A stretch of DNA of 64,000 nt, taken from positions 1-64,000 of the forward strand of contig JAIXWL010000004.1 of assembly GCA_027491315.1 (NCBI GenBank). The letters are read 5' to 3'. Positions 1 through 8,569 of the stretch are shown here, piece by piece. The DNA comes from Cytophagaceae bacterium (GTDB lineage Bacteria; Bacteroidota; Bacteroidia; Cytophagales; Spirosomataceae). The notes under the pieces were generated by a model. The model had not been told where the DNA came from and searched no databases. It worked only from the letters and a program-made list of their open reading frames with translations. How positions within the stretch are numbered: the first letter of the stretch is position 1; every line of letters starts with the position of its first letter. A program made the position numbers and the translations under genes.

Positions 1-323
1 AAGTAAAACCTGTGGCAAAGCCCGCATTTAAACCGAGTTTTAAATCTAAAGCGGAGGCTGCTTCCGAGGAAGCTAAGCCAGAGGAAGTAAAACCTGCGGC
101 TAAGCCTGCATTCAAACCGAGTTTTAAACCTAAAGCGGAGGCTACTTCTGAGGAAGCAAAGCCAGAGGAAGTAAAACCTGTGGCTAAGCCTGCATTCAAA
201 CCGAGTTTTAAACCTAAAGCGGAGGCTGCTTCTGAGGAAGCAAAGCCAGAGGAAGTAAAACCTGTGGCCAAGCCCGCATTTAAACCGAGTTTTAAACCTA
301 AGCCACCTAGCACCGAATCATGA
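1..323 (+). CDS. nuoI: C-terminal repeat tail of probable NADH-quinone oxidoreductase subunit I (partial)
   Basis: This reading frame is open from the left edge of the window, so only the last 106 or so codons are seen. What is visible is entirely low-complexity: a 28-residue unit rich in Lys, Pro, Glu and Ala, with the cores KPAFKPSFK and EEAKPEEVKP, repeated about three and a half times. No Fe-S cysteine motif of NuoI is inside the window, so the identity is inferred. The stop overlaps the nuoJ start as ATGA, and nuoI normally precedes nuoJ in complex I operons. If correct, the tail would be a cytoplasmic, charged, probably disordered extension of the peripheral arm subunit that carries two [4Fe-4S] clusters. 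Another gene with such a tail placed before nuoJ cannot be excluded. Confidence 0.6.
   Translation, partial: VKPVAKPAFKPSFKSKAEAASEEAKPEEVKPAAKPAFKPSFKPKAEATSEEAKPEEVKPVAKPAFKPSFKPKAEAASEEAKPEEVKPVAKPAFKPSFKPKPPSTES
15..305 (+). repeat. 84-bp in-frame tandem repeat
   Basis: Copies begin at 15, 99, 183 and 267 with an exact 84-bp period; the fourth copy is cut short by the end of the gene. Each encodes 28 residues. The copies differ mostly at synonymous sites (for example GCC/GCT and TTT/TTC) and at a few residues (Ser/Pro, Ala/Thr, Ala/Val), so the reading frame and peptide seem conserved while the DNA drifts. More copies may lie left of the window. Confidence 0.9.
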
Positions 324-841
324 ATCCAATGATCGCCTCTTTTTTGGTTTTGGCAGGATTAACCAGCGCTAGCGCATTGGCTATGGCTTGGACGAAAAAT
401 CTATTGCATGCTGCTTTGTCCATGTTCATGTGCATGTTGGGATTGGCAGGTTTATATGTTATGGCCTATGCCGATGTCATGGCAGTTGCTCATTTACTCA
501 TTTATGTGGGTGGAGTTTTAATCTTGATTCTCTTTGGAATAATGCTTACCCAAAATCCGAGATCCCAAGACTATGAAGCACCGAATGATTTATGGACTAG
601 GCAATCTGGAAGATTTTGGTCTTTGTCGATCAGCCTTTCCATCTTCTTAGGATTGCTTTGGATTCTAAATCGTTCCATGGATTCCTTTAGTTTGGCATCT
701 GATGACATACAGCGTTCTTCAAAATTGACACATCTTGGCTTAGCTTTATTGACAGAATATTCTTTTGCTTTTGAATTAGCGGGTGTATTTCTTTTAATTG
801 CATTAGTGGGGGCAACTTATATCGCTAAACACCATGAATGA
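320..841 (+). CDS. nuoJ: NADH-quinone oxidoreductase subunit J
   Basis: NuoJ is a proton-channel-associated subunit of the membrane arm of respiratory complex I. The 173-residue protein is very hydrophobic, with about five membrane segments. It has the family's conserved stretch around LLIYVGGVLILILFGIML (about residues 60-77), where a tyrosine and paired glycines are typical. The length is normal for the family. The start ATG overlaps the upstream stop (ATGA), and the end overlaps nuoK by 8 nt, so the three genes are probably translationally coupled. The C-terminal half (residues 95-170) is less conserved, as usual for this subunit. Confidence 0.93.
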   Translation: MNPMIASFLVLAGLTSASALAMAWTKNLLHAALSMFMCMLGLAGLYVMAYADVMAVAHLLIYVGGVLILILFGIMLTQNPRSQDYEAPNDLWTRQSGRFWSLSISLSIFLGLLWILNRSMDSFSLASDDIQRSSKLTHLGLALLTEYSFAFELAGVFLLIALVGATYIAKHHE

Positions 842-1139
842 TATTCCATTAAGCTACTTTTTAATCGTAAGTGCCCTATTGTTTTCAGTAGGTTTGAGTA
901 TTATGCTGCTCAAGCGCAACATGATATTTATATTGATGGGGATAGAATTGATGCTTAATGCCGCCAATTTAAATTTGATTGCTTTTTCTAGACAAGATGA
1001 TCAGATGCAAGGCCTAGCCTTTTCGGTATTTGTATTAGTGATTGGCGTATGTGAAATGACTATTGCCTTAGCCATTATTTTGCAAATTTATCGTCAATTC
1101 AAGCACATTGATTTGGGAGCAGAAAAATCCAGATTTTAA
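834..1139 (+). CDS. nuoK: NADH-quinone oxidoreductase subunit K
   Basis: This is a small antiporter-like subunit of the complex I membrane arm, 101 residues with three membrane segments. The signature GIELMLNAANLNLIAF is present. Glu38 in GIELM and Glu74 in CEMTIALA match the two membrane glutamates known to be essential in this family. It overlaps nuoJ by 8 nt. No nuoL, nuoM or nuoN follows: the next gene is uvrC on the opposite strand, and the two stop codons share a 4-nt overlap. The operon as seen therefore ends here. Confidence 0.96.
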   Translation: MNDIPLSYFLIVSALLFSVGLSIMLLKRNMIFILMGIELMLNAANLNLIAFSRQDDQMQGLAFSVFVLVIGVCEMTIALAIILQIYRQFKHIDLGAEKSRF

Positions 1140-2944
1140 TCTACCCAATTTTTAATTTGCTTCTTTAAGCTCAAGGCTTTCATTTTGCCTAAAACCTTTT
1201 CTAATTCTTCCATGGGAGCCTCATCGATATTTTTTATCGTGCCAAACTTTTTCAATAGTTTCTGAGCAGTCAGTTTTCCTATTCCCTCCAGTTCTTCCAA
1301 TTGACTAACAATAAAATTCTTGCTTCGTTTATTTCGATGGGCGGTGATACCAAAGCGGTGAGCTTCATCTCGCAATTGCTGTATCAGTTTAAGCGATTCT
1401 GATTTTTTATCAATGTAGAGCGGTAGGCTATCCTCTGGGAAATAGATTTCTTCCAATCTTTTAGCAATTCCAATGATGGGGACTTGCCCGTAAATACCAA
1501 TGGCCTTCAGGGCGTCGCAAGCAGCGCTTAACTGGCCTTTCCCTCCATCGATGATAATTAAGTCGGGAAGCTCAGCTTCTTCCTCCAATAATCGAGAATA
1601 CCTTCTTCCCACCACTTCCGTCATGGTGGCAAAGTCATTGGGCCCCTCAACAGTCTTGGGGGTAAATAACCGATATTCTTTTTTAGCAGGAACTCCTTGT
1701 AGAAAACAAACCATGGCGGATACAGGATTGGTGCCTTGTAAATTCGAGTTATCAAAACACTCAATCCGCTGAGGTAATTTGTTTAGATGAAGATCATTTT
1801 TTAGGGTTAAAAGTATCCTCATTTTTCGGTCTCCACCACTTTCCTCTGCGGCTTTCCTATCGGCCTTTTCTTTTCTAAAGTACAAGACATTTTTTAAAGA
1901 CATGTCTAGTAACTTTTTTTTATCACCCATTTGAGGGAGTGTATTTTTTACCCCTTGGAATTCAATGGCCATGGGAATATTGGAAATAATTTCTTTGGCA
2001 CTGCTATGGAATTCATCCCGTTTTTCCCAAATCAACATGGTTAATACATCAGACTCCTCCTCATTTAATTTTTTCTTTACCTCCCAAGTTTGTGATTGCG
2101 TGATGGTTCCATTGATCACTTTCATGAAATTGATATAGGAAAGTTGATCATCAGAAACGATGGAAAACACATCAACATCATGAATGGCGGGATTAACCAC
2201 CGTAGATTTTGCTTGAAAATTTTCAAGCAATTGCCATTTTTCTTTCCATTCTTGGGCTTGTTCAAAGGCTAGTTTTTCTGCAGCCACTTGCATCTTTTCT
2301 ACGAAAAACTGCTTGGGTTTTTGGAAATGCCCTTTCAGGATTTGGGCGATTTGCTCGATGTATTGTAAATAATCCTCTTCACTTTGAAGGTTTTCACATG
2401 GACCTTTGCAGTTGCCAATATGGTATTCTAAGCAAACCTTAAATTTTCCTTCATCAATCGAGCTTTGTTTTAAGGCCAAGGAGCAGGTTCTTAAAGGAAA
2501 TAGTTGGTGCAACATTTCCAATAGAGCATTCATGGATTTGGGATTGGCAAACGGTCCATAATACGTTCCTAGCTTATGGTCTATTCTCCGGGCGGTTAAT
2601 AAACGAGGAAAACGTTCATTGCTGAGGCAAATGAAGGGATAGGTTTTGTCGTCCCTAAGTAGAATATTGTATTTAGGCTGAAATTGCTTGATGAGCGTAT
2701 TTTCCAACAACAAGGCATCAAATTCAGAATGTACGATGGTGAATTCCAGGCGGCAGATTTGTTGTACTAACCTTCTGGTTTTGGTATCGTGATTTTTGGG
2801 ATTGACGAAATAGCTACTTATCCTATTTTTAAGATTTTTGGCCTTCCCTATATAAATGATGGTATCCTGAATATCAAAATACCGGTACACGCCAGGTTCC
2901 TCTGGAAGGGTAGGTAAAATGCTCTTAGGGTCGAAACTATTCAT
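1136..2944 (-). CDS. uvrC: UvrABC excinuclease subunit C
   Basis: UvrC makes both incisions in nucleotide excision repair. All expected parts of the 602-residue protein are present: a GIY-YIG nuclease domain (PGVYRYF at 17-23, IIYIGKAKN at 29-37); four cysteines C154, C171, C179 and C183, whose spacing resembles the [4Fe-4S] ligands described for E. coli UvrC; a UVR motif near 212-247; the RNase H-like second nuclease with D398 in ECFDNSN and D466 in IIDGGKGQ; His529/His536; and a tandem helix-hairpin-helix tail at about 550-600. The start ATG precedes MNSFDPKS, and no better start lies near it. A TAAATTTG match to the Bacteroidota -7 box lies only a few bases upstream of the start (2949-2956), without a clear -33 partner. 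Confidence 0.97.
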   Translation of the reverse strand: MNSFDPKSILPTLPEEPGVYRYFDIQDTIIYIGKAKNLKNRISSYFVNPKNHDTKTRRLVQQICRLEFTIVHSEFDALLLENTLIKQFQPKYNILLRDDKTYPFICLSNERFPRLLTARRIDHKLGTYYGPFANPKSMNALLEMLHQLFPLRTCSLALKQSSIDEGKFKVCLEYHIGNCKGPCENLQSEEDYLQYIEQIAQILKGHFQKPKQFFVEKMQVAAEKLAFEQAQEWKEKWQLLENFQAKSTVVNPAIHDVDVFSIVSDDQLSYINFMKVINGTITQSQTWEVKKKLNEEESDVLTMLIWEKRDEFHSSAKEIISNIPMAIEFQGVKNTLPQMGDKKKLLDMSLKNVLYFRKEKADRKAAEESGGDRKMRILLTLKNDLHLNKLPQRIECFDNSNLQGTNPVSAMVCFLQGVPAKKEYRLFTPKTVEGPNDFATMTEVVGRRYSRLLEEEAELPDLIIIDGGKGQLSAACDALKAIGIYGQVPIIGIAKRLEEIYFPEDSLPLYIDKKSESLKLIQQLRDEAHRFGITAHRNKRSKNFIVSQLEELEGIGKLTAQKLLKKFGTIKNIDEAPMEELEKVLGKMKALSLKKQIKNWVD

Positions 2945-3465
2945 GACTCAAATTTAATAAATTCATTCCGAATATTGCCATAATTGTATTTTTCTAAGAA
3001 TATCTATTTTTAAGCAAACTTATATTTGCTTTTTTAGTTTATTTTTTTGCTACAAAAGTTGAGGACCTAGGGTAAAGACCTAATAACAATAAAATAATGC
3101 AAACTTAACACAGTCCTATTGTATCATTATAATATATTATATAGCGCAAATGAGGCCTAAATTGATAAATGATAAAATACCGCTAAAAATTTGCATTTAT
3201 TATTTGCAGATTAGTCTTGAATTACACATATTTGAGAGTTCCCTACGCCCTAGGATAGTGTAGGATAGTTAAGTTCTTAGAAGAATTATATCTTAAGTAA
3301 AGGCAAATGGCAATCGTTTGCATTCTTGCTTCTGGTATTTTTTAAAGAATTTACCCGAGTTCTAATATTGTTTAAATACTTTAAAACGAAAGGAGGTCAG
3401 ATGATTTAAAAATGGCGATTATCGAAACGCATAACTTTAAATAAATAATTAATCAACTATTACTT
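2945..3465. other. 521-bp intergenic region, leader of the first susC
   Basis: No long reading frame is found. The region is AT-rich. It holds two copies of TAGGATAG exactly one helical turn apart (3251-3258 and 3261-3268), with CCTAC (3242-3246) able to pair with GTAGG (3260-3264). Near the 3' end there is an unusually good Shine-Dalgarno-like AGGAGGT (3391-3397), a three-codon mini-ORF ATG-ATT-TAA (3401-3409) and a ten-residue ORF (3412-3444). A TATATTTG (3021-3028) fits the -7 box but has no -33 partner. I could not identify a convincing promoter for susC. Confidence 0.6.
3391..3444 (+). promoter_or_regulatory. Shine-Dalgarno-like site and short leader ORFs before susC
   Basis: AGGAGGT at 3391-3397 is 4-5 nt before ATG-ATT-TAA (3401-3409). 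It is also followed by ATG at 3412, which opens MAIIETHNFK and stops at 3444, 21 nt before the susC ATG. Genes in this window otherwise lack Shine-Dalgarno sites, so the motif stands out. It could be the translation signal of a leader peptide that controls susC, or chance. Nothing in the peptide suggests a sensed amino acid. Confidence 0.3.
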
Positions 3466-6400
3466 ATGAAACACAATTATTATCAAATTTTCAAAAGCTT
3501 CTTATTGCTGGCCATCATGGTCCTAGGAAGCTTTGCGTCATTTGCTCAGGACCGCAAGGTTTCGGGTAAAGTGGTGGGTACTGATTCACAAGGTATCCCA
3601 GGCGTGAGTATATTGGTAAAAGGAACCAATACAGGAACTACTACTGACATTAATGGTGCATTCTCTGTTTCAGTAAAATCTGGAAACGCAGTATTGTCTA
3701 TTTCTGCCGTAGGTTACAAAACAAAGGATGTTACTGTAGGTTCACAGTCCTCTATTTCGGTTACATTGGAAGAAGATGTAAGTCAATTGAGCGAAGTAAT
3801 CGTAACAGGTTACTCAGTAACCAACAAGAAAGAATCCACTGCTGCAGCATCTATTGTTAAAGCAAAAGATTTACAAATTGCCCCTTCAGGAAACGTTGAG
3901 CAGCAATTGCAAGGTCGTGTAGCCGGTGTTACATTGATCACTAACGGTCAGCCAGGAACTAACAGTATCATTCGTGTACGTGGTTTTGGTGCTTTTGGTG
4001 GTAACGAGCCATTGTACATTGTTGACGGAGTACCAGTAGGTTCTACTGATTTCTTATCACCAGATGATATTGAAAGTACTACGGTATTGAAAGATGCGGC
4101 TGCAGCTTCTATCTATGGAGCTCGTGCTGCTAACGGTGTAATTGTTTACACTACTAAGCGTGGTGCTAAAGGAAAAAAACCTTTACAAATTACTTATGAT
4201 GGATTGTACGGTGGTACAGACCCTAACGTAGGAGGAGCTCCTAAGATGTTAACTCCACAAGAGCAAGCAGATTGGACTCACGTAGCATACCGTAACAACG
4301 CGGCAGCTAACGGAACTGCGGTTTCTTACTCTCACCCACAATACGGTACATCAGCACAAGCTTCTTTACCTACTTATTTGCACTTTAATGGCGCAAATGG
4401 TGTAAGAGGAGCTGTAGACATGGCTGCTGCGCAAGCTGCTTATGCTGCTAGCCCATTAACTACTTTTGCGATTCGTCCAAATTTAGCTGGAACTAACTGG
4501 TACGATGAGATTACTCGTTTTGGTAATACACAACGTCACTCTTTAGGATTCAGTGGTGGAACTGACAATGGTCGTTTCTACATTGGTTTATCTGCACAAG
4601 AGCAACAAGGTATTTTGTTAGAAAATGATTTCCGTCGTTATTCTGCACGTTTCAACTCAGAATTTGATTTAGGAAAGCATGTTAGAATTGGTGAGAACTT
4701 ACAGTTCACTTACCGTTCAGTTAGAGGTCAATCAGGTGGTAACGGTGGTTTAGGTATTGCTGGTGATGAGTCAGTAATCTTATCTGCTTATCGTATGCCA
4801 ACAGTTATTCCTGTACGTGATGATTTCGGTAGTTTCGCTTCAACAAGAGCTGCTGGTTTCAACAACCCTCGTAACCCAGTTCGTTCATTGATGACAAACC
4901 AAATCAATGACCAAAACTACAATGCAAATGCAGTAGGTAATGTGTACGTTGAAGTTGAGCCAATCAAAGATTTGATCATCAAATCTAGTATCGGAGGTCA
5001 ATACAACAACTCATATTTCGTAAACTATAACTACAGATACTTAGGAGACTCAGAGCCAGAAGCTTCTGATAGTTTCTCTGAAGGTTCAGGTTATTCTTTT
5101 GCATGGGTATTCTCTAATACAGTTGCTTACAAGTACCAGTGGAGAAAGCACGGTATCAAAGCTTTAGCTGGTTTAGAGTCATTGAATACAGGTCGTGGTC
5201 GTAGCATTTCAGGATCGGGTATCAACCCATTCTCAATGGACTTAGACTTCGTTACTTTGAACGCAGTTCAGTCGCCAGTAGTTAACTCTAACTTATTCAG
5301 TGGTGTTAATTTCTACTCTTTATTTGGTAAGGCTGACTATAACTTCAATGAGAAGTATTATTTAACAGCTGTTGTTCGTCGTGACGGTTCATCTCGTTTC
5401 GGTTCTCAAAACCGTTATGGTATTTTCCCTGCATTCTCTGCAGCTTGGCGTGTAACTTCAGAGGAATTCATGAAAGATCTTCCTGCTATCTCGGATTTGA
5501 AAATCCGTGGAGGTTGGGGAGAAATGGGTAACTCAAACAACGTAGATCCAGCTAACCAGTATTCATTATATGCTGCTAGACGTGATGTTTCTTTCTATCC
5601 AATCGATGGTCAGAGCTCAGGAGCTAACGAAGGTTATATCCGTTCTCGTATTGGTAACCCTGCTGCTAAGTGGGAGACTTCTGAAACAACCAACATCGGT
5701 TTTGACGCTACTTTATTAAATGGTAAGTGGGAAATCGTGTTTGATTTATGGAGAAAAGATACACGTGATTTGTTATTCAACGTACCACTTCCAGCGGTTG
5801 TTGGTCCAAACGCATCAGCTCCATCAGTTAACGTAGCTAAAATGCGTAACGAAGGTATCGACTTCCAAATCATTAACCGTGGTAACATCACTAACGAGTT
5901 GAAATACGAATTGACTTTCAATAACTCATTCTTGAAAAACGAAATCGTAGCATTCGCTCCAGGTATCACTAACTTAACAGGTGGTGGTTTCCGTGGTATT
6001 ACTCCAGTACGTATGGAAATTGGACGTTCATTGTCTTCTTTCTATGGTTACAAAGTACTTGGATACTTCAATACAGCTGCAGAGGTTACTAGCGCACCAG
6101 CTCAATCAGGTGCTGGCGTAGGTCGTTTCCGTTATGCTGATATGAATGGTGATGGTAAAATCACTCCAGATGATCGTACTTATTTAGGTTCTCCAGTGCC
6201 AACTTATACAGGTGGTGTTAACTTAGGTTTGACTTACAGAGCATTTGAATTAAACATGTATGTTTATGCTTCTGCTGGTAATAAAATCTGGAACCAGTCT
6301 AAGTGGTTTACTGATTTCCACGGATCATTCGAAGGTTCAGGAAAAGGAGAGCGTGCTAAGCAGTCTTGGACTCCAGCTTTAGGAAACAATGCATTAGCTC

Positions 6401-6705
6401 CAATCTGGGAGTCAGCATCTAACATCTCAACTAACGGTGCTGAGAACTCTTGGTACGTAGAAGATGGTGATTATATCCGTTTCCAAAATATCTCTTTCGG
6501 ATATAACATTCCTACAAGTTTCTCTTCTAAACTTGGTATCAAGCGTGCGAAGTTGACTCTTTCTGCTAATAACTTGTTGACGTTCACTAAATACAAAGGT
6601 TTAGACCCAGGTGTTGGTGGAGCAGCTGATACTAGTTTCGGTATTGACGTAGGTAACTACCCTGTTACTCGTTCATTCAACGCAGCTATCAACTTGTCAT
6701 TTTAA
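3466..6705 (+). CDS. SusC/RagA-family TonB-dependent outer-membrane receptor
   Basis: This is the barrel of a glycan- or oligomer-importing outer-membrane complex. The 1079-residue protein has a signal peptide ending at about residue 27 (ASFAQ), then a carboxypeptidase-regulatory-like beta domain (about 31-102, KVSGKVVGTDSQGIPGVSI), a SusC-type junction SEVIVTGYS (109-117), a plug domain (LQGRVAGV..., IRVRGFG, PLYIVDGVP, AAASIYGARAANGVI), and a long beta-barrel that ends in NLSF with a terminal aromatic residue. It is followed 30 bp later by its SusD partner. The substrate cannot be read from the sequence; no glycoside hydrolase or regulator is next to it. Arginine is encoded mostly by CGT and the third positions look selected, unlike the neighbours, which suggests high expression. 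Confidence 0.95.
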   Translation: MKHNYYQIFKSFLLLAIMVLGSFASFAQDRKVSGKVVGTDSQGIPGVSILVKGTNTGTTTDINGAFSVSVKSGNAVLSISAVGYKTKDVTVGSQSSISVTLEEDVSQLSEVIVTGYSVTNKKESTAAASIVKAKDLQIAPSGNVEQQLQGRVAGVTLITNGQPGTNSIIRVRGFGAFGGNEPLYIVDGVPVGSTDFLSPDDIESTTVLKDAAAASIYGARAANGVIVYTTKRGAKGKKPLQITYDGLYGGTDPNVGGAPKMLTPQEQADWTHVAYRNNAAANGTAVSYSHPQYGTSAQASLPTYLHFNGANGVRGAVDMAAAQAAYAASPLTTFAIRPNLAGTNWYDEITRFGNTQRHSLGFSGGTDNGRFYIGLSAQEQQGILLENDFRRYSARFNSEFDLGKHVRIGENLQFTYRSVRGQSGGNGGLGIAGDESVILSAYRMPTVIPVRDDFGSFASTRAAGFNNPRNPVRSLMTNQINDQNYNANAVGNVYVEVEPIKDLIIKSSIGGQYNNSYFVNYNYRYLGDSEPEASDSFSEGSGYSFAWVFSNTVAYKYQWRKHGIKALAGLESLNTGRGRSISGSGINPFSMDLDFVTLNAVQSPVVNSNLFSGVNFYSLFGKADYNFNEKYYLTAVVRRDGSSRFGSQNRYGIFPAFSAAWRVTSEEFMKDLPAISDLKIRGGWGEMGNSNNVDPANQYSLYAARRDVSFYPIDGQSSGANEGYIRSRIGNPAAKWETSETTNIGFDATLLNGKWEIVFDLWRKDTRDLLFNVPLPAVVGPNASAPSVNVAKMRNEGIDFQIINRGNITNELKYELTFNNSFLKNEIVAFAPGITNLTGGGFRGITPVRMEIGRSLSSFYGYKVLGYFNTAAEVTSAPAQSGAGVGRFRYADMNGDGKITPDDRTYLGSPVPTYTGGVNLGLTYRAFELNMYVYASAGNKIWNQSKWFTDFHGSFEGSGKGERAKQSWTPALGNNALAPIWESASNISTNGAENSWYVEDGDYIRFQNISFGYNIPTSFSSKLGIKRAKLTLSANNLLTFTKYKGLDPGVGGAADTSFGIDVGNYPVTRSFNAAINLSF

Positions 6706-6735
6706 TCCGCGAAAGCCAATTTAAATTAAAATAAA

Positions 6736-8493
6736 ATGAAAAAATATCATATTTTAAAACGATTAGCCTTAGTAAGTGCATCGGCATTTACCTTGACATT
6801 CGCTTGTAAGGATCAGTTTTTAGAGGTTTTACCTACGGGTTCATTAGCCCAGGCACAATTAACTTCTAAGGCTGGTGTTGAGGGTACTTTGATTGGAGCT
6901 TATTCTGCTTTAGCAGCTAAGAACTTTACTCAGGTAGCCGCTTCTAATAACTGGTTATGGGGTTCAATCCTAGGTGGTGAAAACAACAAAGGAACGGATG
7001 CTGGAGACTTTTCAGCAATTAACCCGATGCAGCGTTATGAGACTTCTCCAGTACAAGGAGAGGTTAATGGTACTTGGCAGGCAAAATACGAAGGTATTGC
7101 GCGTGCTAATGCAACCATTAATTTAGCGAATGAGTCTAAAGCACTTTCTGCTGCAGATAAAACTCGTATTATCGCTGAAGCTCGTTTCTTGCGTGCTCAT
7201 TTCTACTTTGAATTGAAGCGTTTATTTAATTCAGTTCCTTACGTAGATGAGACGATGGATTATGGTAAGGGTATCGAAAAGGTGCCAAATTCACCAGATA
7301 TCTGGGGTAAAATTGATGCAGATTTCAAATTTGCCTACGATAACTTGCCTGAGACTCAGTCTTCAGCTGGTCGTGCTAACAAATGGGCTGCTGGTGCTTA
7401 CTTAGCAAAGTCATTGTTATATCAAGGAAAATTTGCTGAAGCTAGAGCTATCTTCACTACAGTTATTGCTAATGGTAAAACTACCAATGGTAAGAAATAC
7501 GGCTTGGTTCCAAGATTCCAAGATGTATTCAACGCTGCTAATGACAACAATGAAGAGGCAGTATTTGCTATTCAGTCTTCTATGAATACCGGTAACGTTA
7601 ATAACTCGAATGCATTCGACGTATTGAACTACCCATATAACACAGGAACTGATGGTCCAGGTAACTGCTGCGGATTCTTCCAGCCTTCATTTACATTGGC
7701 TAACGCTTACCGTACCAAAGATGGTTTACCATTATTGGATACAAAAGATGGTCAGCCTGCTTATAACGCACCTGAAAATGCAGTTAAGCATGACTATAAA
7801 TTAGCTTCTAGTGATCCATTTACAGAAGATAAGGATCCTTTGGATCCACGTATTGACCACACTATCGGTCGTCGTGGTATTCAGTACTTAGACTGGATCG
7901 AGCACCCTGGTAAAAACTGGATTCGTGACCAAACTTATGCTGGTCCATATTCTCCTAAGAAATATGTTTACTACAAATCTCAGGAAAATACCTTGACTGA
8001 CGGTTCTGGTTGGACTCGTGGTTATGCAACGCTTAACTACAACATCATCCGTTTCGCTGATGTATTGTTAATGGCTGCTGAGGCTGAAATCAGAGGTGGT
8101 GGAAGTTTAGCTACTGCTTTAGGATATGTCAACCAAGTACGTAACCGTGCGGCTAATCCATCAAGTTTTGTAAAAAATGCTAAGACTGGTGAATTAGAAG
8201 CCAACTATTCAATTGCTCCTTACGCAGCATTTGCTAATGCAGATGATGCTTTGAAAGCAGTTAAAATGGAGCGTATGTTAGAATTAGCAACTGAAGGTCA
8301 CCGTTTCTTCGATTTAGTTCGTTGGGGTGATGCTGCCAAAGTGTTACAACCTTACTTAGATTATGAAGGTAAGATTTTAGTAACGATGTTCGGTGGTGCT
8401 AAATTCACAACAGGTAAAGAATATTTACCAATTCCTCAAGCTCAAATTGATATCCAAGGTTCTTCAGTATTGAAGCAAAACCCTAGTTATTAA
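6736..8493 (+). CDS. SusD/RagB-family nutrient-binding outer-membrane lipoprotein
   Basis: This is the surface lid that captures substrate for the SusC barrel upstream. The 585-residue protein has a lipoprotein signal with lipobox TFAC (Cys24). TPR-like helices follow, typical of the family (RIIAEARFLRAHFYFELKRLFNSVPYVD, about residues 138-165), and then the C-terminal RagB/SusD part with YNIIRFADVLLMAAEAEIRGG and the late motif RMLELATEGHRFFDLVRWGDA. Spacing to susC is 30 bp with no terminator between them, and an intrinsic terminator follows, so the two genes form one transcription unit. Codon choice is as strongly biased as in susC. The ligand is unknown. Confidence 0.95.
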   Translation: MKKYHILKRLALVSASAFTLTFACKDQFLEVLPTGSLAQAQLTSKAGVEGTLIGAYSALAAKNFTQVAASNNWLWGSILGGENNKGTDAGDFSAINPMQRYETSPVQGEVNGTWQAKYEGIARANATINLANESKALSAADKTRIIAEARFLRAHFYFELKRLFNSVPYVDETMDYGKGIEKVPNSPDIWGKIDADFKFAYDNLPETQSSAGRANKWAAGAYLAKSLLYQGKFAEARAIFTTVIANGKTTNGKKYGLVPRFQDVFNAANDNNEEAVFAIQSSMNTGNVNNSNAFDVLNYPYNTGTDGPGNCCGFFQPSFTLANAYRTKDGLPLLDTKDGQPAYNAPENAVKHDYKLASSDPFTEDKDPLDPRIDHTIGRRGIQYLDWIEHPGKNWIRDQTYAGPYSPKKYVYYKSQENTLTDGSGWTRGYATLNYNIIRFADVLLMAAEAEIRGGGSLATALGYVNQVRNRAANPSSFVKNAKTGELEANYSIAPYAAFANADDALKAVKMERMLELATEGHRFFDLVRWGDAAKVLQPYLDYEGKILVTMFGGAKFTTGKEYLPIPQAQIDIQGSSVLKQNPSY

Positions 8494-8513
8494 TCGTTTG
8501 AATATTATCCTTG

Positions 8514-8543
8514 AAAAGGTGGGAACTTGTTCCCACCTTTTTT
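8514..8543 (+). terminator. Intrinsic terminator after susCD
   Basis: A perfect 8-bp stem GGTGGGAA (8518-8525) and TTCCCACC (8530-8537) has a CTTG loop and is followed by six T residues. A run of A precedes the left arm, so it could also work on the other strand. It closes the susC-susD unit 20 bp after the susD stop. Confidence 0.9.
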
Positions 8544-8569
8544 AATTTTAGCCTAGTAATTTTAATTAT

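Noticed and set aside
3021-3028. TATATTTG as the susC promoter
   Set aside because: The -7 match is good, but no TTTG lies 19-20 nt upstream and the leader would exceed 430 nt; left unassigned.
5634-5969. 111-codon minus-strand frame inside the first susC
   Set aside because: The frame mirrors the biased codons of susC and has no independent start signal or motif.
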